Shown here piece after piece: positions 9,407 to 18,734 of a DNA stretch of 64,000 nucleotides (its first letter is position 1; each line of letters begins with the position of its first letter). The notes under the pieces are model-generated. The model had not been told where the DNA came from, ran no database searches, and worked only from the letters and a program-made list of their open reading frames with translations. A program made the translations under genes and the position numbers. The DNA lies in contig NZ_AZQN01000002.1 in assembly GCF_000566685.1 (NCBI RefSeq), positions 186,001 through 250,000 on the forward strand, read 5' to 3'. This DNA is from Dyadobacter tibetensis Y620-1. Lineage in GTDB: Bacteria; Bacteroidota; Bacteroidia; Cytophagales; Spirosomataceae.

Positions 9407-11028
9407 TTAACCAGTTTGAGATAGTATCACCTTCTTTCGTAATAGGTCAAAGCAAGCCCTGCCATACATTTGTCTTTTTATACTCTTTATCCGGTTTACA
9501 TGGCCTTCTACAGCACCATTGCTCCAAGACATATGGATCCCGTTTTTAACAGCTTTGATATCCCTTAACAAACCATTAGCAAAAGTGGTCAATCCTACCA
9601 TCTTGTATTTTGAACGTTTAATAAATTCGATCCTTCGGTTTATATTACCACGCCCTGTTCTTATCATCGTACTAAAAATCTGTACCAACTTTTGAATTAC
9701 CGGTAGTTCTGAGATATTATCCAATAGAGTTTGTAGATACTTTCGGTCATCGGGATCCTTGATAACAGTTGGGCAGCAACCAATATATTTTGCCAGCTTC
9801 CTGGAGCTTAAGGGTTTTATATAGGGAATTCTTGACTTTTGAATTTGTGCAAAATCTGGCGTGTATATTTCAAATTCTTCCTTTATGAGGTTGATATTGT
9901 GATAGGCCTGAGTTCTACTTCCCTTGTATCCCAATTCATATATTTCATCTATTATATCTTTCATCATATATCCTTGGTCGTTTAATCGAGCAACAATGTG
10001 CTGGGAGAACAACTCAATATTGGTTGATTTAGAGCTTATTCTATGAGGTAAAGTTTCTAAGGAGAGGTATGATTGAACTGTATTGCGACTTATGCCCAAA
10101 TCCCTCGCTACTTTTCGGTTGGATATACCCTTGGCCTCTAATTCCTTAACCTTATTGAAAACATCCTGCCTCTGGTCTACTTTTATTTCAACCCTTTTTT
10201 GGACTTTTGATAATGACTCCGCTGTTTATACTTTCGCATTGGCAGTAATGTGACCATCGGGCTTTTTTAAAAGCTCATCGCTTTTTTCTTTAATTAGTTT
10301 TTTGATTTTCGGATTCACACTTTTGAAATACTTGTCTAAAGCATCCGATAGATTCATTAATAAATGAAATCGGTCCGCAACCTGTTCTGCACTTGGACAA
10401 ACTTCATTAATGGCAGAAGAATACGAACTGGCCCTGTCTCTGGTGACAATATTTACATCAGGATATTTTAACAGCCACTTTTTAAGCTCTTTACCCTCCC
10501 TCAAAGGTAAAATATCAATAGGCTTCGAAGTCTCCATATCAATAAGAACGGTTCCATAGCTTACCCCTTTTCGATATGCAAAATCATCAACACCAAGTAC
10601 CTTTGGTTGGGCTATCTGGGGTAGCTGTTGTTTGAGCGCTATTCGTGTATGGTTGATCTGCTAATTGCAATCAGTAGTTGTTGGGACAGCATACTGCCCA
10701 GTTTACCGGTTAATTCAATTGACAAGGAATCCAGTAGCTTTGATACCCTTTGTGTTCTTCGCGAATATCTCAAAATATAGGGTGTTTGCTCTGAGAATAC
10801 TTTTCGGTTACATTGAGGGTTTTGACATTTAAATTTGCGGGTTTTTAGGAAAATAGTGGCTTTGTTTTGAAATACCGGGAGATCTGATATTGTTCTGGTA
10901 TAATGATCATGGATTTTATTACTGTGCTTTTCGCAAACGGGACACTTTCCTCGCTTGGCTTTTACTGATGCATATATTGTCACAAGAGAAAAAGAGTAAT
11001 CAATATTATTTACAATTAGTCCAGGCAT
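9407..11028 (-). pseudogene. ISL3-family transposase, broken by one frameshift and one stop
   Basis: Three open segments make up one ISL3-type transposase. 11028-10639 holds the N-terminal zinc-finger part (CPVCEKHSNKIHDH, KCQNPQCNRKVF). After a frameshift near 10640-10665 the frame continues through LGVDDFAYRKG, the start of the DDE domain, and IVTRDRASSYSSAI, then AEQVADRFHLLMNL. A TAA at 10226-10228 interrupts it; the same frame resumes through an HTH (GISRNTVQSYL) and SWSNGAVEGHVNRIKSIKRQ, the C-terminal catalytic block, ending at 9407. Total length fits an intact transposase of about 540 codons. Terminal inverted repeats were sought near 9310 and 11090, but no convincing pair was found. 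Confidence 0.88.
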
Positions 11029-11272
11029 GCCAATTAGTTGTTTTATGGTAATAAGTAGCTGTCTATTAACTACTTAAAGATAATTGACACCGCCCCATAA
11101 AACAAGGAATAAATGCACTTAAACGCCTAATTATCAGTCGATTAAACTTAACTCTCTAGTCCGTAGATTTCCCCAAATATGATTAAGAACCGGTCCCACC
11201 GAAATATCCAGGAAGATCATAGATGAGTGCGAAGTGCACTGCATTACTGCGCTTTTCTCCCTGCTTAGGCTG

Positions 11273-11481
11273 TTATTGGTTAACTTTTCCATCTTCCAAA
11301 ATTAGCTTAGTAAAACCTCTAGCACCTTTTCTAGATTGATCCAGTTTTGAATGCATTATCTAATAGCGGTGTATTTGACCGATTGCTGCTCGCAAAAGGC
11401 CTTGGCTCCTTAGTTAATATCCTTCCACTGCCCGAATGCCTGCCGATAGTAATGCACGTTTTCCCTTTGTATATTTTCCAT
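11273..11481 (-). pseudogene. IS66 accessory (tnpA-like) gene remnant
   Basis: From an ATG at 11481 the frame reads MENIQRENVHYYRQAFGQW, then after one stop GAKAFCEQQSVKYTAI, then another stop. After a further frame change it reads GARGFTKLILEDGKVNQ and stops at 11273-11275. The pattern YYxxAFxxW followed by KAFCEQQ is typical of the small first gene of Bacteroidota IS66 elements. It starts 65 nt after the 67-aa gene on the same strand, consistent with one former operon. Confidence 0.65.
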
Positions 11482-11546
11482 GTGACAAAGCTCCAAATAA
11501 AGGAGTTGGATGGAAAGCTGGGGATGGGTGATTACTTACTGTTTTT

Positions 11547-11750
11547 TTATTTTCCATTGCCTAACGTTTTGTGTTCAACCTCACGTTCTATAAGTGCTAA
11601 AGCAATTCCTAGAGCCTCAATCCTATTCTTAAGTAAAGTATGCTGTGACGTTCTATCCGTAAGTTTTGGCATCGACTTTTCACATTTATTTAATAGTGAC
11701 TCAATAACTGTTGCGGCTTGTATTAATTGGTCTTTAGGATAGTTTTTCAT
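11547..11750 (-). CDS. Small conserved-looking protein (67 aa), unknown function
   Basis: 67 aa starting MKNYPKDQLIQAATVIES, with KCEKSMPKLTDRTSQHTLLK in the middle and a charged, predicted all-helical makeup. It has no signal peptide or membrane helix. Small proteins carrying a SQHTLLKNRI-like motif seem familiar to me from Bacteroidota genomes near mobile elements, but I cannot name a function. It lies on the same strand and just upstream of the decayed IS66 tnpA-like gene, so it may be an accessory gene of that element that has stayed open while its neighbours decayed. The opposite-strand frame at 11347-11742 is judged to be its shadow. Confidence 0.55.
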   Translation of the reverse strand: MKNYPKDQLIQAATVIESLLNKCEKSMPKLTDRTSQHTLLKNRIEALGIALALIEREVEHKTLGNGK

Positions 11751-12117
11751 AGCTAACTGGATGGTTAATACTTGTCGATCATTTTACCCCCATTCCTTCT
11801 AATAATTCAGGTATTGACTTTTTACTTCTTGATAATTTTATTTCGGATTATTTGGCTTGTGAAAGTTAGAGCAAATCCCTTCTTCGTCTCAATGCTGTTA
11901 AATTGTGATGAAAATTAATCAAGGCCTACGAAATAGAAACTCCGAATCCTTTTGATATGATAAGCCCTTGTTGGTCATCTAACGCTACCAAATTTACCAT
12001 ATGTATATACTATTAATTTAAATGATTTAATTATCAAAGATATATTGATTGATCTTTCATCTAGTTAAAGTTTATTTTGCTTTCTTAATTCCAATTAATT
12101 CAAACTCTTACAAGAAC
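11751..12117. other. AT-rich spacer, no gene seen
   Basis: About 370 nt with stops in all frames. A GTAAAATGATCG-like stretch on the minus strand near 11776-11787 weakly resembles the GTAAGCGATCG at 8690 and might be the opposite end of the IS66 element, but the match is too short to rely on. Confidence 0.4.
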
Positions 12118-12471
12118 TTATAAAATTTCTACTTCTTCAGGAATTATAAATAAAAGTATACAACCATTTTTAGATGTTACGGAATGTTTAAAATTTGGTG
12201 GGGTATACAAATAATTTCCCGAATCTAACCTGGCACCTTCCAGTGTGCAAGATCCTTCAATAACATATATTTCTTCACCGCCAGGATGATTATGGTAAGG
12301 ATAGACTGCACCCGGTTCAAACTTTAATAATATAGTGGTAGATCGCCCTTTTTTGTCATCGTAAAGTAATGACTTTACAAAAATACCATCATAATTTATA
12401 CCCTTTTCTACTAAAGGTTGCCATTCTTTTTGGTATGTATCTACTATAAATTCTTTTATTTCAGTTTTCAA
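12118..12471 (-). CDS. Cupin-domain protein (ChrR-like)
   Basis: 117 aa, a single cupin barrel. The metal-binding block HNHPGGEEIYVIEG (about residues 74-87) and the second motif with PPNFKHS (about 96-102) are both present, so metal binding should be intact. The arrangement (PGGEE, then a Gly-rich turn, then H) resembles anti-ECFsigma ChrR-type cupins, but no sigma factor is adjacent, so it is more likely a free-standing cupin of unknown substrate. It stands alone in an AT-rich region, with the AraC regulator 770 nt upstream on the same strand. Confidence 0.75.
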   Translation of the reverse strand: MKTEIKEFIVDTYQKEWQPLVEKGINYDGIFVKSLLYDDKKGRSTTILLKFEPGAVYPYHNHPGGEEIYVIEGSCTLEGARLDSGNYLYTPPNFKHSVTSKNGCILLFIIPEEVEIL

Positions 12472-13241
12472 AATATTTTTAATTTATGGATTAATAATTC
12501 ATTTTCGACCATTTACCGGTTTACCCGATTTGTAATTTATTCCATTTTATCAAGAGATGCCATATAGCTTATAAGGCTACCTTTTTATGAAATAAATTTT
12601 TTCGTTATTGACGACAGCTATTTTACTGTCATCCATTACAAAAAGTTCCTAAATAATCTACAAGCAGCCTGCTATCACCAGAACGGTATATTACGTTTTT
12701 TTACTTTTGCAACATCTGTTTTTCCTAGTATATATACACATGAACAGTAACTTGCTTTAAAACCATGGTTTCATTTTGTTTTATGACAAAATCAAGAAGT
12801 ATGGGGTTGCTGGACTGGTTATAGAGATTTGCGAAGTTTGGTACTATTAATTCGGCCAGTTTGGGTGAGTATCCATTTACGTAATTGAGCAATTCACGCA
12901 AGCCTTATTCAAAACTTTATGTTGTGTTCTAATTTGCAATGTGTACCACAGTAAAAGTTTTGTTACCAATTGAATCATTTTTAGTAAAAAAATAAATTAA
13001 AGCTAAAACATCATAAGTTAGAAAACCATAATAATAAGAATATCGATTTTGGGTAATTTTTAAATTAATATTTAATTCCATATATTATGAATTTAAATTA
13101 TAGTCCACTGAAATGGTGCAGTTTACTGAAAGCATTAATGCAATAGTTAATAGTACTTCATAAAGTGATTAAATTTTAATGTAAATATCAGCTGAAGAAG
13201 GTTTTAATAAAATAGATAATGTTATGTAAAGGATGTAAACT
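12472..13241. other. AT-rich intergenic region with a possible coding remnant
   Basis: About 770 nt with many stops. The only protein-like stretch is a minus-strand frame at 12904-12725 (59 codons, no start codon) reading ELLNYVNGYSPKLAEL and ending KQVTVHVYIY. It follows a stop directly, so it may be the tail of a decayed gene or simply chance. Nothing else was recognised. Confidence 0.4.
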
Positions 13242-14033
13242 TTAGATAACATTATCTCTTTTATAGGCTTTTGGCGACAAATCAGTGTGTTTTTTAAAGA
13301 AGTTTGAAAAATAATAAGGATCTTTAAAACCAAGTCTAAAGGCGATTTCTTTAATAGAAAGATTTTCATACTGAAGCAACCGCTTTGCCTCTGAAACGAT
13401 TAATCCAGAAATAACTTTTTGAGCTGTTCTTCCTGTATGTAATTTTGATTGTTCATTTAATATCAATTCTGTGGTGTTCAATTTTTCTGCAATTTTTTTA
13501 AGCTGATAATTTTTATCAAAATTGTTACGAACCAACTCTAAGAACTTTAGAAAAAGTGCATCTGGTTTCCAAATCTCATCACCTCGTTTTAATTTAGACC
13601 TATTGATTTCTATCAGAACAAGCTCGATCCTTGAATGAATAGAGGTAAGGTATTGATATGGTTTGGATCTCAATTCTTCTTGGATAATTTTTAACTGCTC
13701 ATTGAGTAGGAGATGATTATCAATAGATATAATCTCGTTCATATCAAAATGGCAGAAAAGACCATTTTCGAATATTAACTCGATATCGTGCTCCTTTTTG
13801 CAAAAAAAATCTAGCGTAAAATCAAGAACGAAGCCTTTTGCATTCTCCAGTTTTTTAAAGTAATGGTATTGTCCTGAGGTTATTGTTAAAGCTTCATAAG
13901 ATTTTAATTCAAATACTTTTTCATCTATAACAATTGACAAGTGTCCGCTTTCACACCAGATCAGGACGTATTTCAACAGTCTTTGTGGAGTAAAGAGGGC
14001 TTCTTCATTCTCGAATGTTCTAATGTGAACCAT
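13242..14033 (-). CDS. AraC-family transcriptional regulator
   Basis: 263 aa. The N-terminal half (about 1-150) is a cupin-like ligand-sensing region without clear metal ligands. The C-terminal part (about 165-260) is the two-helix-turn-helix AraC domain, with LSIKEIAFRLGFKDPYYFSN and FKKHTDLSPKAYK as the conserved second motif. The first helix-turn-helix (LKKIAEKLNTTELIL) is also visible. It stands alone; the nearest gene on the same strand is the cupin about 770 nt downstream. Base composition is AT-richer than the core genes, in line with the accessory character of this region. Confidence 0.88.
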   Translation of the reverse strand: MVHIRTFENEEALFTPQRLLKYVLIWCESGHLSIVIDEKVFELKSYEALTITSGQYHYFKKLENAKGFVLDFTLDFFCKKEHDIELIFENGLFCHFDMNEIISIDNHLLLNEQLKIIQEELRSKPYQYLTSIHSRIELVLIEINRSKLKRGDEIWKPDALFLKFLELVRNNFDKNYQLKKIAEKLNTTELILNEQSKLHTGRTAQKVISGLIVSEAKRLLQYENLSIKEIAFRLGFKDPYYFSNFFKKHTDLSPKAYKRDNVI

Positions 14034-14531
14034 AATGCGTACTAAATTTTTAGAATTTGGATATTATTTTTAAACTAAACTTCACCATTTTTTATTTAAC
14101 AAGGAATTTCTCTGATATTCAAAAAAAATTCAATTTTGTCCATTTTTATTTTACAAGATTTGCATAATTTACAATAACTTCTACTGTTTCTTGGTGACCA
14201 TCCAAGCAAGTACTTATATTCCGTTCGCAAGCGAGTATAAAGTTTTGAGACTGTAATCTAAACATAGAAAACAATGTCAAAACGAAAATCAAAGAGTATA
14301 GAAGTGTTAAGGCTGGTTGAAGAATTTAAATCAACCGGATCTGTTCGTATCATCAGACAGGGTACATTCAGTGTGGTTAAAGCATGGTCTACAACCATTT
14401 AAAAGGCGGTGCATGTCGAAATTGTTATTTATCATTCGAGTGCCGTGGAGCGCAGGACAGATATGATGCGAAATGGATAATAACTCTAGGCAGAATTTAT
14501 AACCAATCATTTATTTAAACCTACAATAGGA
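14034..14531. other. Intergenic, one small unidentified ORF
   Basis: About 500 nt. A 42-codon frame at 14274-14402 starts MSKRKSKSIEVLRLVEEFKS and then stops. Its basic start and helix-forming run could be the beginning of a truncated transposase or accessory gene belonging to the remnant just downstream, but I cannot place it in a family. Nothing else was recognised. Confidence 0.35.
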
Positions 14532-14845
14532 TTGCGTCTGCCAAATTTTATAATCGTTCAAACAGCATTCGTGGTTGCTGATACCTTTAACGATGAAGTA
14601 CAACCCTTCATTCGGCAGTACCATAAACCATTGCAGTATCATAAACCATTTAGGATGATACTTGCAGTGCGCGGTATCCGGGTATTGCAAAGCCAGAGAA
14701 GACCAAGACGCATCGCCAGTGCGATACCAGTTCTGTTCGACAATGGAAGATGTAAATCATATAAAGATGAAAGCAACGAGCCCCAAGACGAATGGAATTT
14801 TTGAACGTTTCCTTATGGACGAGGCTGTCAAGGTCGGCAAAGAAT
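14532..14845 (+). pseudogene. IS3/IS481-type transposase (rve) remnant
   Basis: Two overlapping frames carry the C-terminal half of an integrase-core transposase. The first (from about 14560) reads ADTFNDEVQPFI, matching the segment before the second catalytic Asp. The second (about 14662-14845) reads MEDVNHIKMKATSPKTNGI followed by FERF, matching the conserved HTKTKxxSPQTNGICERF block with the last catalytic Glu. The frame changes between them and the DRGTEY motif is damaged. No flanking ends were recognised, and the plus-strand element seems to have lost its 5' half. Confidence 0.7.
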
Positions 14846-15538
14846 GAGCCATTTAATTACCCCTGACAGAGATGGCCAAAGGCATCATTATGTATTGAAG
14901 AAAAGGCTGAAGTTGTTGTCCGATCAATGTCAGATAATTCACTTATGCCCGATCAATTGGTAGCCGGCACAATTTAGCTTAAATGCGAAGTTCTTGACTT
15001 TATACAAGGTTTACTCACTTCTCCCTTCGGTCCTGACCCGCAGCTTACTAGGCTAAACGAATGTTCTGTTCCCATTTGACTCTAAATTTCCATGAATACT
15101 TTCCGTACGTGCCCACTAGAGCATTGCATCCTTTTTGTCTTTCCCTAAATTTCTGTTCCCTTGAGCTGCTATTTGCTCAGTGGCATATTCTCTCGCTTCC
15201 GATCACTTTTGCATATTTGATAATATTTGCACCCGCCAACTGCCGGGAGCGTAGCTTTAATGCCTGTATTCATGCATATCTAAAAACTGAAACTACTCTT
15301 GCGACACATAGCCTTGGTTGCTCTATCAGGGACCATATCCTTTAATTAGTTGAAACTTTTTAATAAGGGTATAAACAAAATTTTGACTATTTGAATAGTA
15401 GAAAAAGCTTAGCTAGAGGCTTCCAAGGATAATTAATGACGCAGTACCGCCGATAAACGTAAAAGTTTAAAATTCGTAACAGGAACGAGGCGACGAATTA
15501 TCAAATAGGTGTCGTTCAGGCGCCCTTACTAACTAACC
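14846..15538. other. Intergenic region upstream of araB
   Basis: About 690 nt. A 94-codon frame at 15061-15345 is Cys-rich and unlike any family I know; I treat it as chance. The araBA promoter and any arabinose operator should lie in the last 200 nt, but no box is clear enough to mark. Confidence 0.4.
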
Positions 15539-17179
15539 ATGAAACATAATCAATATACTATAGGGGTTGACTTCGGCACTGACTCGGTGCGTGCCCTGGT
15601 CGTCGACACCCAAACAGGAAACTGTGAGGCAGCTGCAGTCAGCACATATAAGCGATGGCAGTCTGGTCAGTTTTGCCAACCAAACCTTTCACAATTCCGA
15701 CAACATCCTTTAGACTATTTAGAGAGTTTAGAACAAGTCATCTCAAAAGCTTTAGAACAAGTATCTTCCGAGATTCGCAGCAGAATAGTAGGACTGTCTG
15801 TGGACAGTACAGGCTCTACCCCGGCTCCAGTGGATCGCCAGGGCACTCCCCTAGCCTTGCTGCCCCAATATGCCGACAATCCTAATGCCATGTTCATTTT
15901 ATGGAAAGATCATATGGCCAATCAAGAAGCTATAGAAATCAATCAGTTGGCTAAAGAATGGGAAACGGATTTCACCCAATTCAGTGGAGGGGTTTATTCC
16001 TCAGAATGGTTCTGGTCCAAAATTTTGCGCGTTTTACGCACCGATCCTGATATAAGACGGGATGCATTTTCATGGGTGGAACACTGTGACTGGATATCGG
16101 CTGAGCTAACGGGAAATACCGACCCCCTGACCCTGCGCCGTAGTCGATGTGCCGCAGGGCATAAGGCTATGTGGAATGAGGCCTTCGGAGGCCTTCCATC
16201 CGAAGCATTTTTGGTCAAATTAGATCCCCTTTTAGCCGGTTTGCGAAGTAGACTTTATACCGACACCTATACCAGCGACCAGCCGATGGGGACCATCTCA
16301 TCTCAATGGGCAAACAGGCTAGGCCTACCCGCGCATGTAATTATCGGTGTAGGAGGCTTCGATGCGCATATGGGCGCAGTAGGGGCCCATATCAAGCCTT
16401 ATAGTTTTGTAAGGGTCATGGGAACTTCTACCTGCGATATGTTAATGGCGCCCAACGACGAAATCGGACATCTACTTATAAAAGGAATCTGCGGGCAAGT
16501 AGATGGTTCGATCGTCCCGGGCATGCAAGGCACAGAAGCTGGCCAATCGGCGTATGGAGACTATTATGCCTGGTTCAGAGATATCCTTCTAGAGCCGGTA
16601 AGAGAACTAGTAGGGGAAAAAGCATACCAGGTGATGAGGGACAAACTTTTGCCTTACCTATCCGAAAAAGCTGCTGCTCTGCCGGTTTGCAAAGATGATA
16701 TGGTGGCCTTAGACTGGATTAACGGAAGGCGGACTCCAGATGCCAAACATACCTTAAAGGCGGCCATCTCCGGACTTAACCTGGGCACATCAGCTGAGCA
16801 AATTTTTAAGGCCATTGTAGAAGCTACAGCTTTCGGATCCAAAGCCATTGTGGACCGCTATCGCGCGGAAGGAGTACCCATAAAAGAGGTAATCGCCCTG
16901 GGAGGGGTGGCTATTAAGTCTCCTTTTGCCATGCAGACCCTTTCCGACGTACTCAACTTGCCCATCAAAATTACCAGCTCCGACCAAGCCTGTGCCCTGG
17001 GGGCTGCCATAAATGCCGCCGTTGCCAGTGCTGTTTATACCAACGTTCAGGAAGCCCAAAAAGCCATGGCCTCCGATTACAACCGAATTTATACCCCCAG
17101 AGAGGAACGGGTAAAGATATATGAGGATTTATACAAAAGATACCTATCTCTAGGCCAATTTATAGAAGCAAATGATTGA
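15539..17179 (+). CDS. araB: Ribulokinase
   Basis: 546 aa, full length for AraB. It phosphorylates L-ribulose to L-ribulose 5-phosphate with ATP in the cytoplasm, the second step of L-arabinose use. The FGGY-kinase ATP-binding start (IGVDFGTDSVRALVVDT, about residues 8-24), the AraB-type YPQYADNPNAMFILWKDH-like block, GGFDAHMGAVGAH (about 277-289) and the C-terminal ALGGVAIKSPF and CALGAAINAA motifs are all present. Its stop overlaps the araA start by 8 nt (ATGATTGA), indicating translational coupling. No arabinose regulator or transporter is adjacent. Confidence 0.96.
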   Translation: MKHNQYTIGVDFGTDSVRALVVDTQTGNCEAAAVSTYKRWQSGQFCQPNLSQFRQHPLDYLESLEQVISKALEQVSSEIRSRIVGLSVDSTGSTPAPVDRQGTPLALLPQYADNPNAMFILWKDHMANQEAIEINQLAKEWETDFTQFSGGVYSSEWFWSKILRVLRTDPDIRRDAFSWVEHCDWISAELTGNTDPLTLRRSRCAAGHKAMWNEAFGGLPSEAFLVKLDPLLAGLRSRLYTDTYTSDQPMGTISSQWANRLGLPAHVIIGVGGFDAHMGAVGAHIKPYSFVRVMGTSTCDMLMAPNDEIGHLLIKGICGQVDGSIVPGMQGTEAGQSAYGDYYAWFRDILLEPVRELVGEKAYQVMRDKLLPYLSEKAAALPVCKDDMVALDWINGRRTPDAKHTLKAAISGLNLGTSAEQIFKAIVEATAFGSKAIVDRYRAEGVPIKEVIALGGVAIKSPFAMQTLSDVLNLPIKITSSDQACALGAAINAAVASAVYTNVQEAQKAMASDYNRIYTPREERVKIYEDLYKRYLSLGQFIEAND

Positions 17180-18662
17180 TCTTAAAAAATTTGAAGTCTG
17201 GTTTCTTACCGGAAGCCAGGATCTATATGGGGAACAAACCCTCAGGCAAGTAAACGAACATTCCAAAATCATTGCGGAATATTTAAATCTATCTGCCTCC
17301 ATACCCGTTACGGTGGTATTCAAACCAGCTGTAACGAGTTCTGAGGTCATATTAAAGGTTATAAAAGAAGCCAATGCTACTCATCATTGCGTAGGGATAA
17401 TCGCCTGGATGCATACATTTTCTCCTGCGAAAATGTGGATATCAGGACTTAATTCGCTCCAATTACCGCTCTTGCATTTCCATACCCAGTTTAACCGGGA
17501 CATCCCCTTTGAACGGATTGACATGGATTTTATGAATCTAAATCAGTCGGCTCATGGAGACCGTGAGTTTGGACACATCTTATCAAGAATGAAAATCCGC
17601 CGCAAGGTGGTAGTGGGTCACTGGCAGTCCGAATCTGCGCAATCTCAAATCGGGAACTGGGTCCGGGCCGCAGTAGGTAAGCACACTTTACAGAATATGA
17701 AAGTGGTCCGATTCGGTGACAATATGCGCTATGTAGCCGTTACAGATGGGGATAAGGTAGCCGCTGAAATGAAACTGGGCTTGGAGGTAAACACTCATGG
17801 AGTAGGTGACCTGGTTCATAGAATCCGGCAGCTGGGAGAAGAAGAAGTAGACCGACTCATTCAGGAGTATGAGGATAGTTACCAGCTGTCCGTCGACCTT
17901 CGGAAAGGAGGCTCGCAACGCAGCTCACTCCGAGAGGCAGCTCGGATAGAGCTGGGTATCAGATCCTTCCTGGAAGAAGGGAATTATGGTGCCTATACGA
18001 ATACATTTGAGGACCTGCATGGTATGAGTCAGCTCCCAGGGATCGGATCACAACGTATGATGGCCTCAGGTTTTGGCTATGGCGGTGAAGGAGACTGGAA
18101 GACCTCCGCCTTGGTACATGTGGCCAAAGTAATGGCAGTTGGGCTTCCAGGAGGCAACTCATTTATGGAAGACTATACCTACCATTTTGACCCGGCAAAT
18201 CCCATGGTATTAGGCTCGCATATGCTGGAAATCTGCCCCAGTATCACAACTGGCTCCATAGACTGCGCCATCTACCCCCTTGGCATTGGTGGAAAGGACG
18301 ACCCCGTTCGCCTGATTTTCAATGCCGACAGTGGACCTGCCCTCAATGTCTCTTTGGTCGATATGGGAAATCGTTTCCGGCTGATTATAAATGAGGTTGA
18401 AGCAGTAGAAATTACTCAGGGCTTTCCTTACCTCCCAACGGCCAGAGCATTATGGAAACCACTACCCGACATGCAAACTGGCCTTCAGGCCTGGCTTTTA
18501 GCTGGAGGGGCGCACCATACTCTTTACAGTCAAAATCTGAGCCTAGAACATTTTACAGATTTAGCCGAAATGCTTGATCTGGAACTACTCCAAATTGGAA
18601 AGGATACAAATCTTCGGCAGTTCAAAGAGCAGCTCCGAATCAACGATATGCTTTATAGATAA
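17172..18662 (+). CDS. araA: L-arabinose isomerase
   Basis: 496 aa, normal for AraA. It converts L-arabinose to L-ribulose and needs a divalent metal. FEVWFLTGSQDLYGE at residues 5-19 is the family's signature start. WMHTFSPAKMWI, HTQFNRDIPF, the EEGNYGAYTNTFEDLHGM region and the late HFDPANPMVLGSHMLEICP block carry the expected metal and substrate residues. It is coupled to araB by an 8-nt overlap. L-ribulose-5-phosphate 4-epimerase (araD), often found with these two genes, is absent here, so the operon is incomplete unless araD lies elsewhere. The stop codon sits inside the terminator stem. Confidence 0.97.
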   Translation: MIDLKKFEVWFLTGSQDLYGEQTLRQVNEHSKIIAEYLNLSASIPVTVVFKPAVTSSEVILKVIKEANATHHCVGIIAWMHTFSPAKMWISGLNSLQLPLLHFHTQFNRDIPFERIDMDFMNLNQSAHGDREFGHILSRMKIRRKVVVGHWQSESAQSQIGNWVRAAVGKHTLQNMKVVRFGDNMRYVAVTDGDKVAAEMKLGLEVNTHGVGDLVHRIRQLGEEEVDRLIQEYEDSYQLSVDLRKGGSQRSSLREAARIELGIRSFLEEGNYGAYTNTFEDLHGMSQLPGIGSQRMMASGFGYGGEGDWKTSALVHVAKVMAVGLPGGNSFMEDYTYHFDPANPMVLGSHMLEICPSITTGSIDCAIYPLGIGGKDDPVRLIFNADSGPALNVSLVDMGNRFRLIINEVEAVEITQGFPYLPTARALWKPLPDMQTGLQAWLLAGGAHHTLYSQNLSLEHFTDLAEMLDLELLQIGKDTNLRQFKEQLRINDMLYR

Positions 18663-18711
18663 ACCTCGGACCTCGTAGCCTATTTTCTTTGCTACGAGGT
18701 CCGAGGTTTAT
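18659..18711 (+). terminator. Perfect 21-bp hairpin at the end of araA
   Basis: 18659-18679 pairs perfectly with 18691-18711 (21 bp, 11-nt loop), and the araA TAA at 18660-18662 is in the stem. There is no long T run after it on either strand, so it could act in both directions between araA and the convergent cupin gene, or serve as an mRNA-stabilising 3' end. Confidence 0.75.
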
Positions 18712-18734
18712 AACCAATAGCGTGAACCACATCG

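Larger units (their letters stand above)
8715..11750 (-). mobile_element. Decayed IS66-family element with an ISL3-family element nested inside
   Basis: All pieces read on the minus strand in IS66 order: a 67-aa gene (11547-11750), a decayed tnpA-like gene (11273-11481), then, after an intervening ISL3-type transposase (9407-11028), the decayed tnpC transposase (9240-8715). Finding IS66 pieces on both sides of a complete-length ISL3 gene suggests ISL3 insertion into IS66 followed by decay of both. The tnpB gene and the N-terminal part of tnpC were not found between the blocks. Exact ends and target duplications could not be defined. Confidence 0.6.

Noticed and set aside
9310..11100. Terminal inverted repeats of the ISL3 element
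   Set aside because: Candidate ends near 9320 and 11090 share only scattered bases; no reliable pair or target duplication was found.
11347..11742. 131-codon plus-strand frame
   Set aside because: It is antisense to the 67-aa gene and the IS66 tnpA-like remnant, both of which have recognisable sequence.
12725..12904. Protein-like minus-strand frame without a start codon
   Set aside because: Only 59 codons in AT-rich DNA with no recognised motif; noted in the intergenic entry but not called as a gene.
15061..15345. 94-codon Cys-rich plus-strand frame
   Set aside because: No family resemblance, odd composition and decayed surroundings; probably chance.
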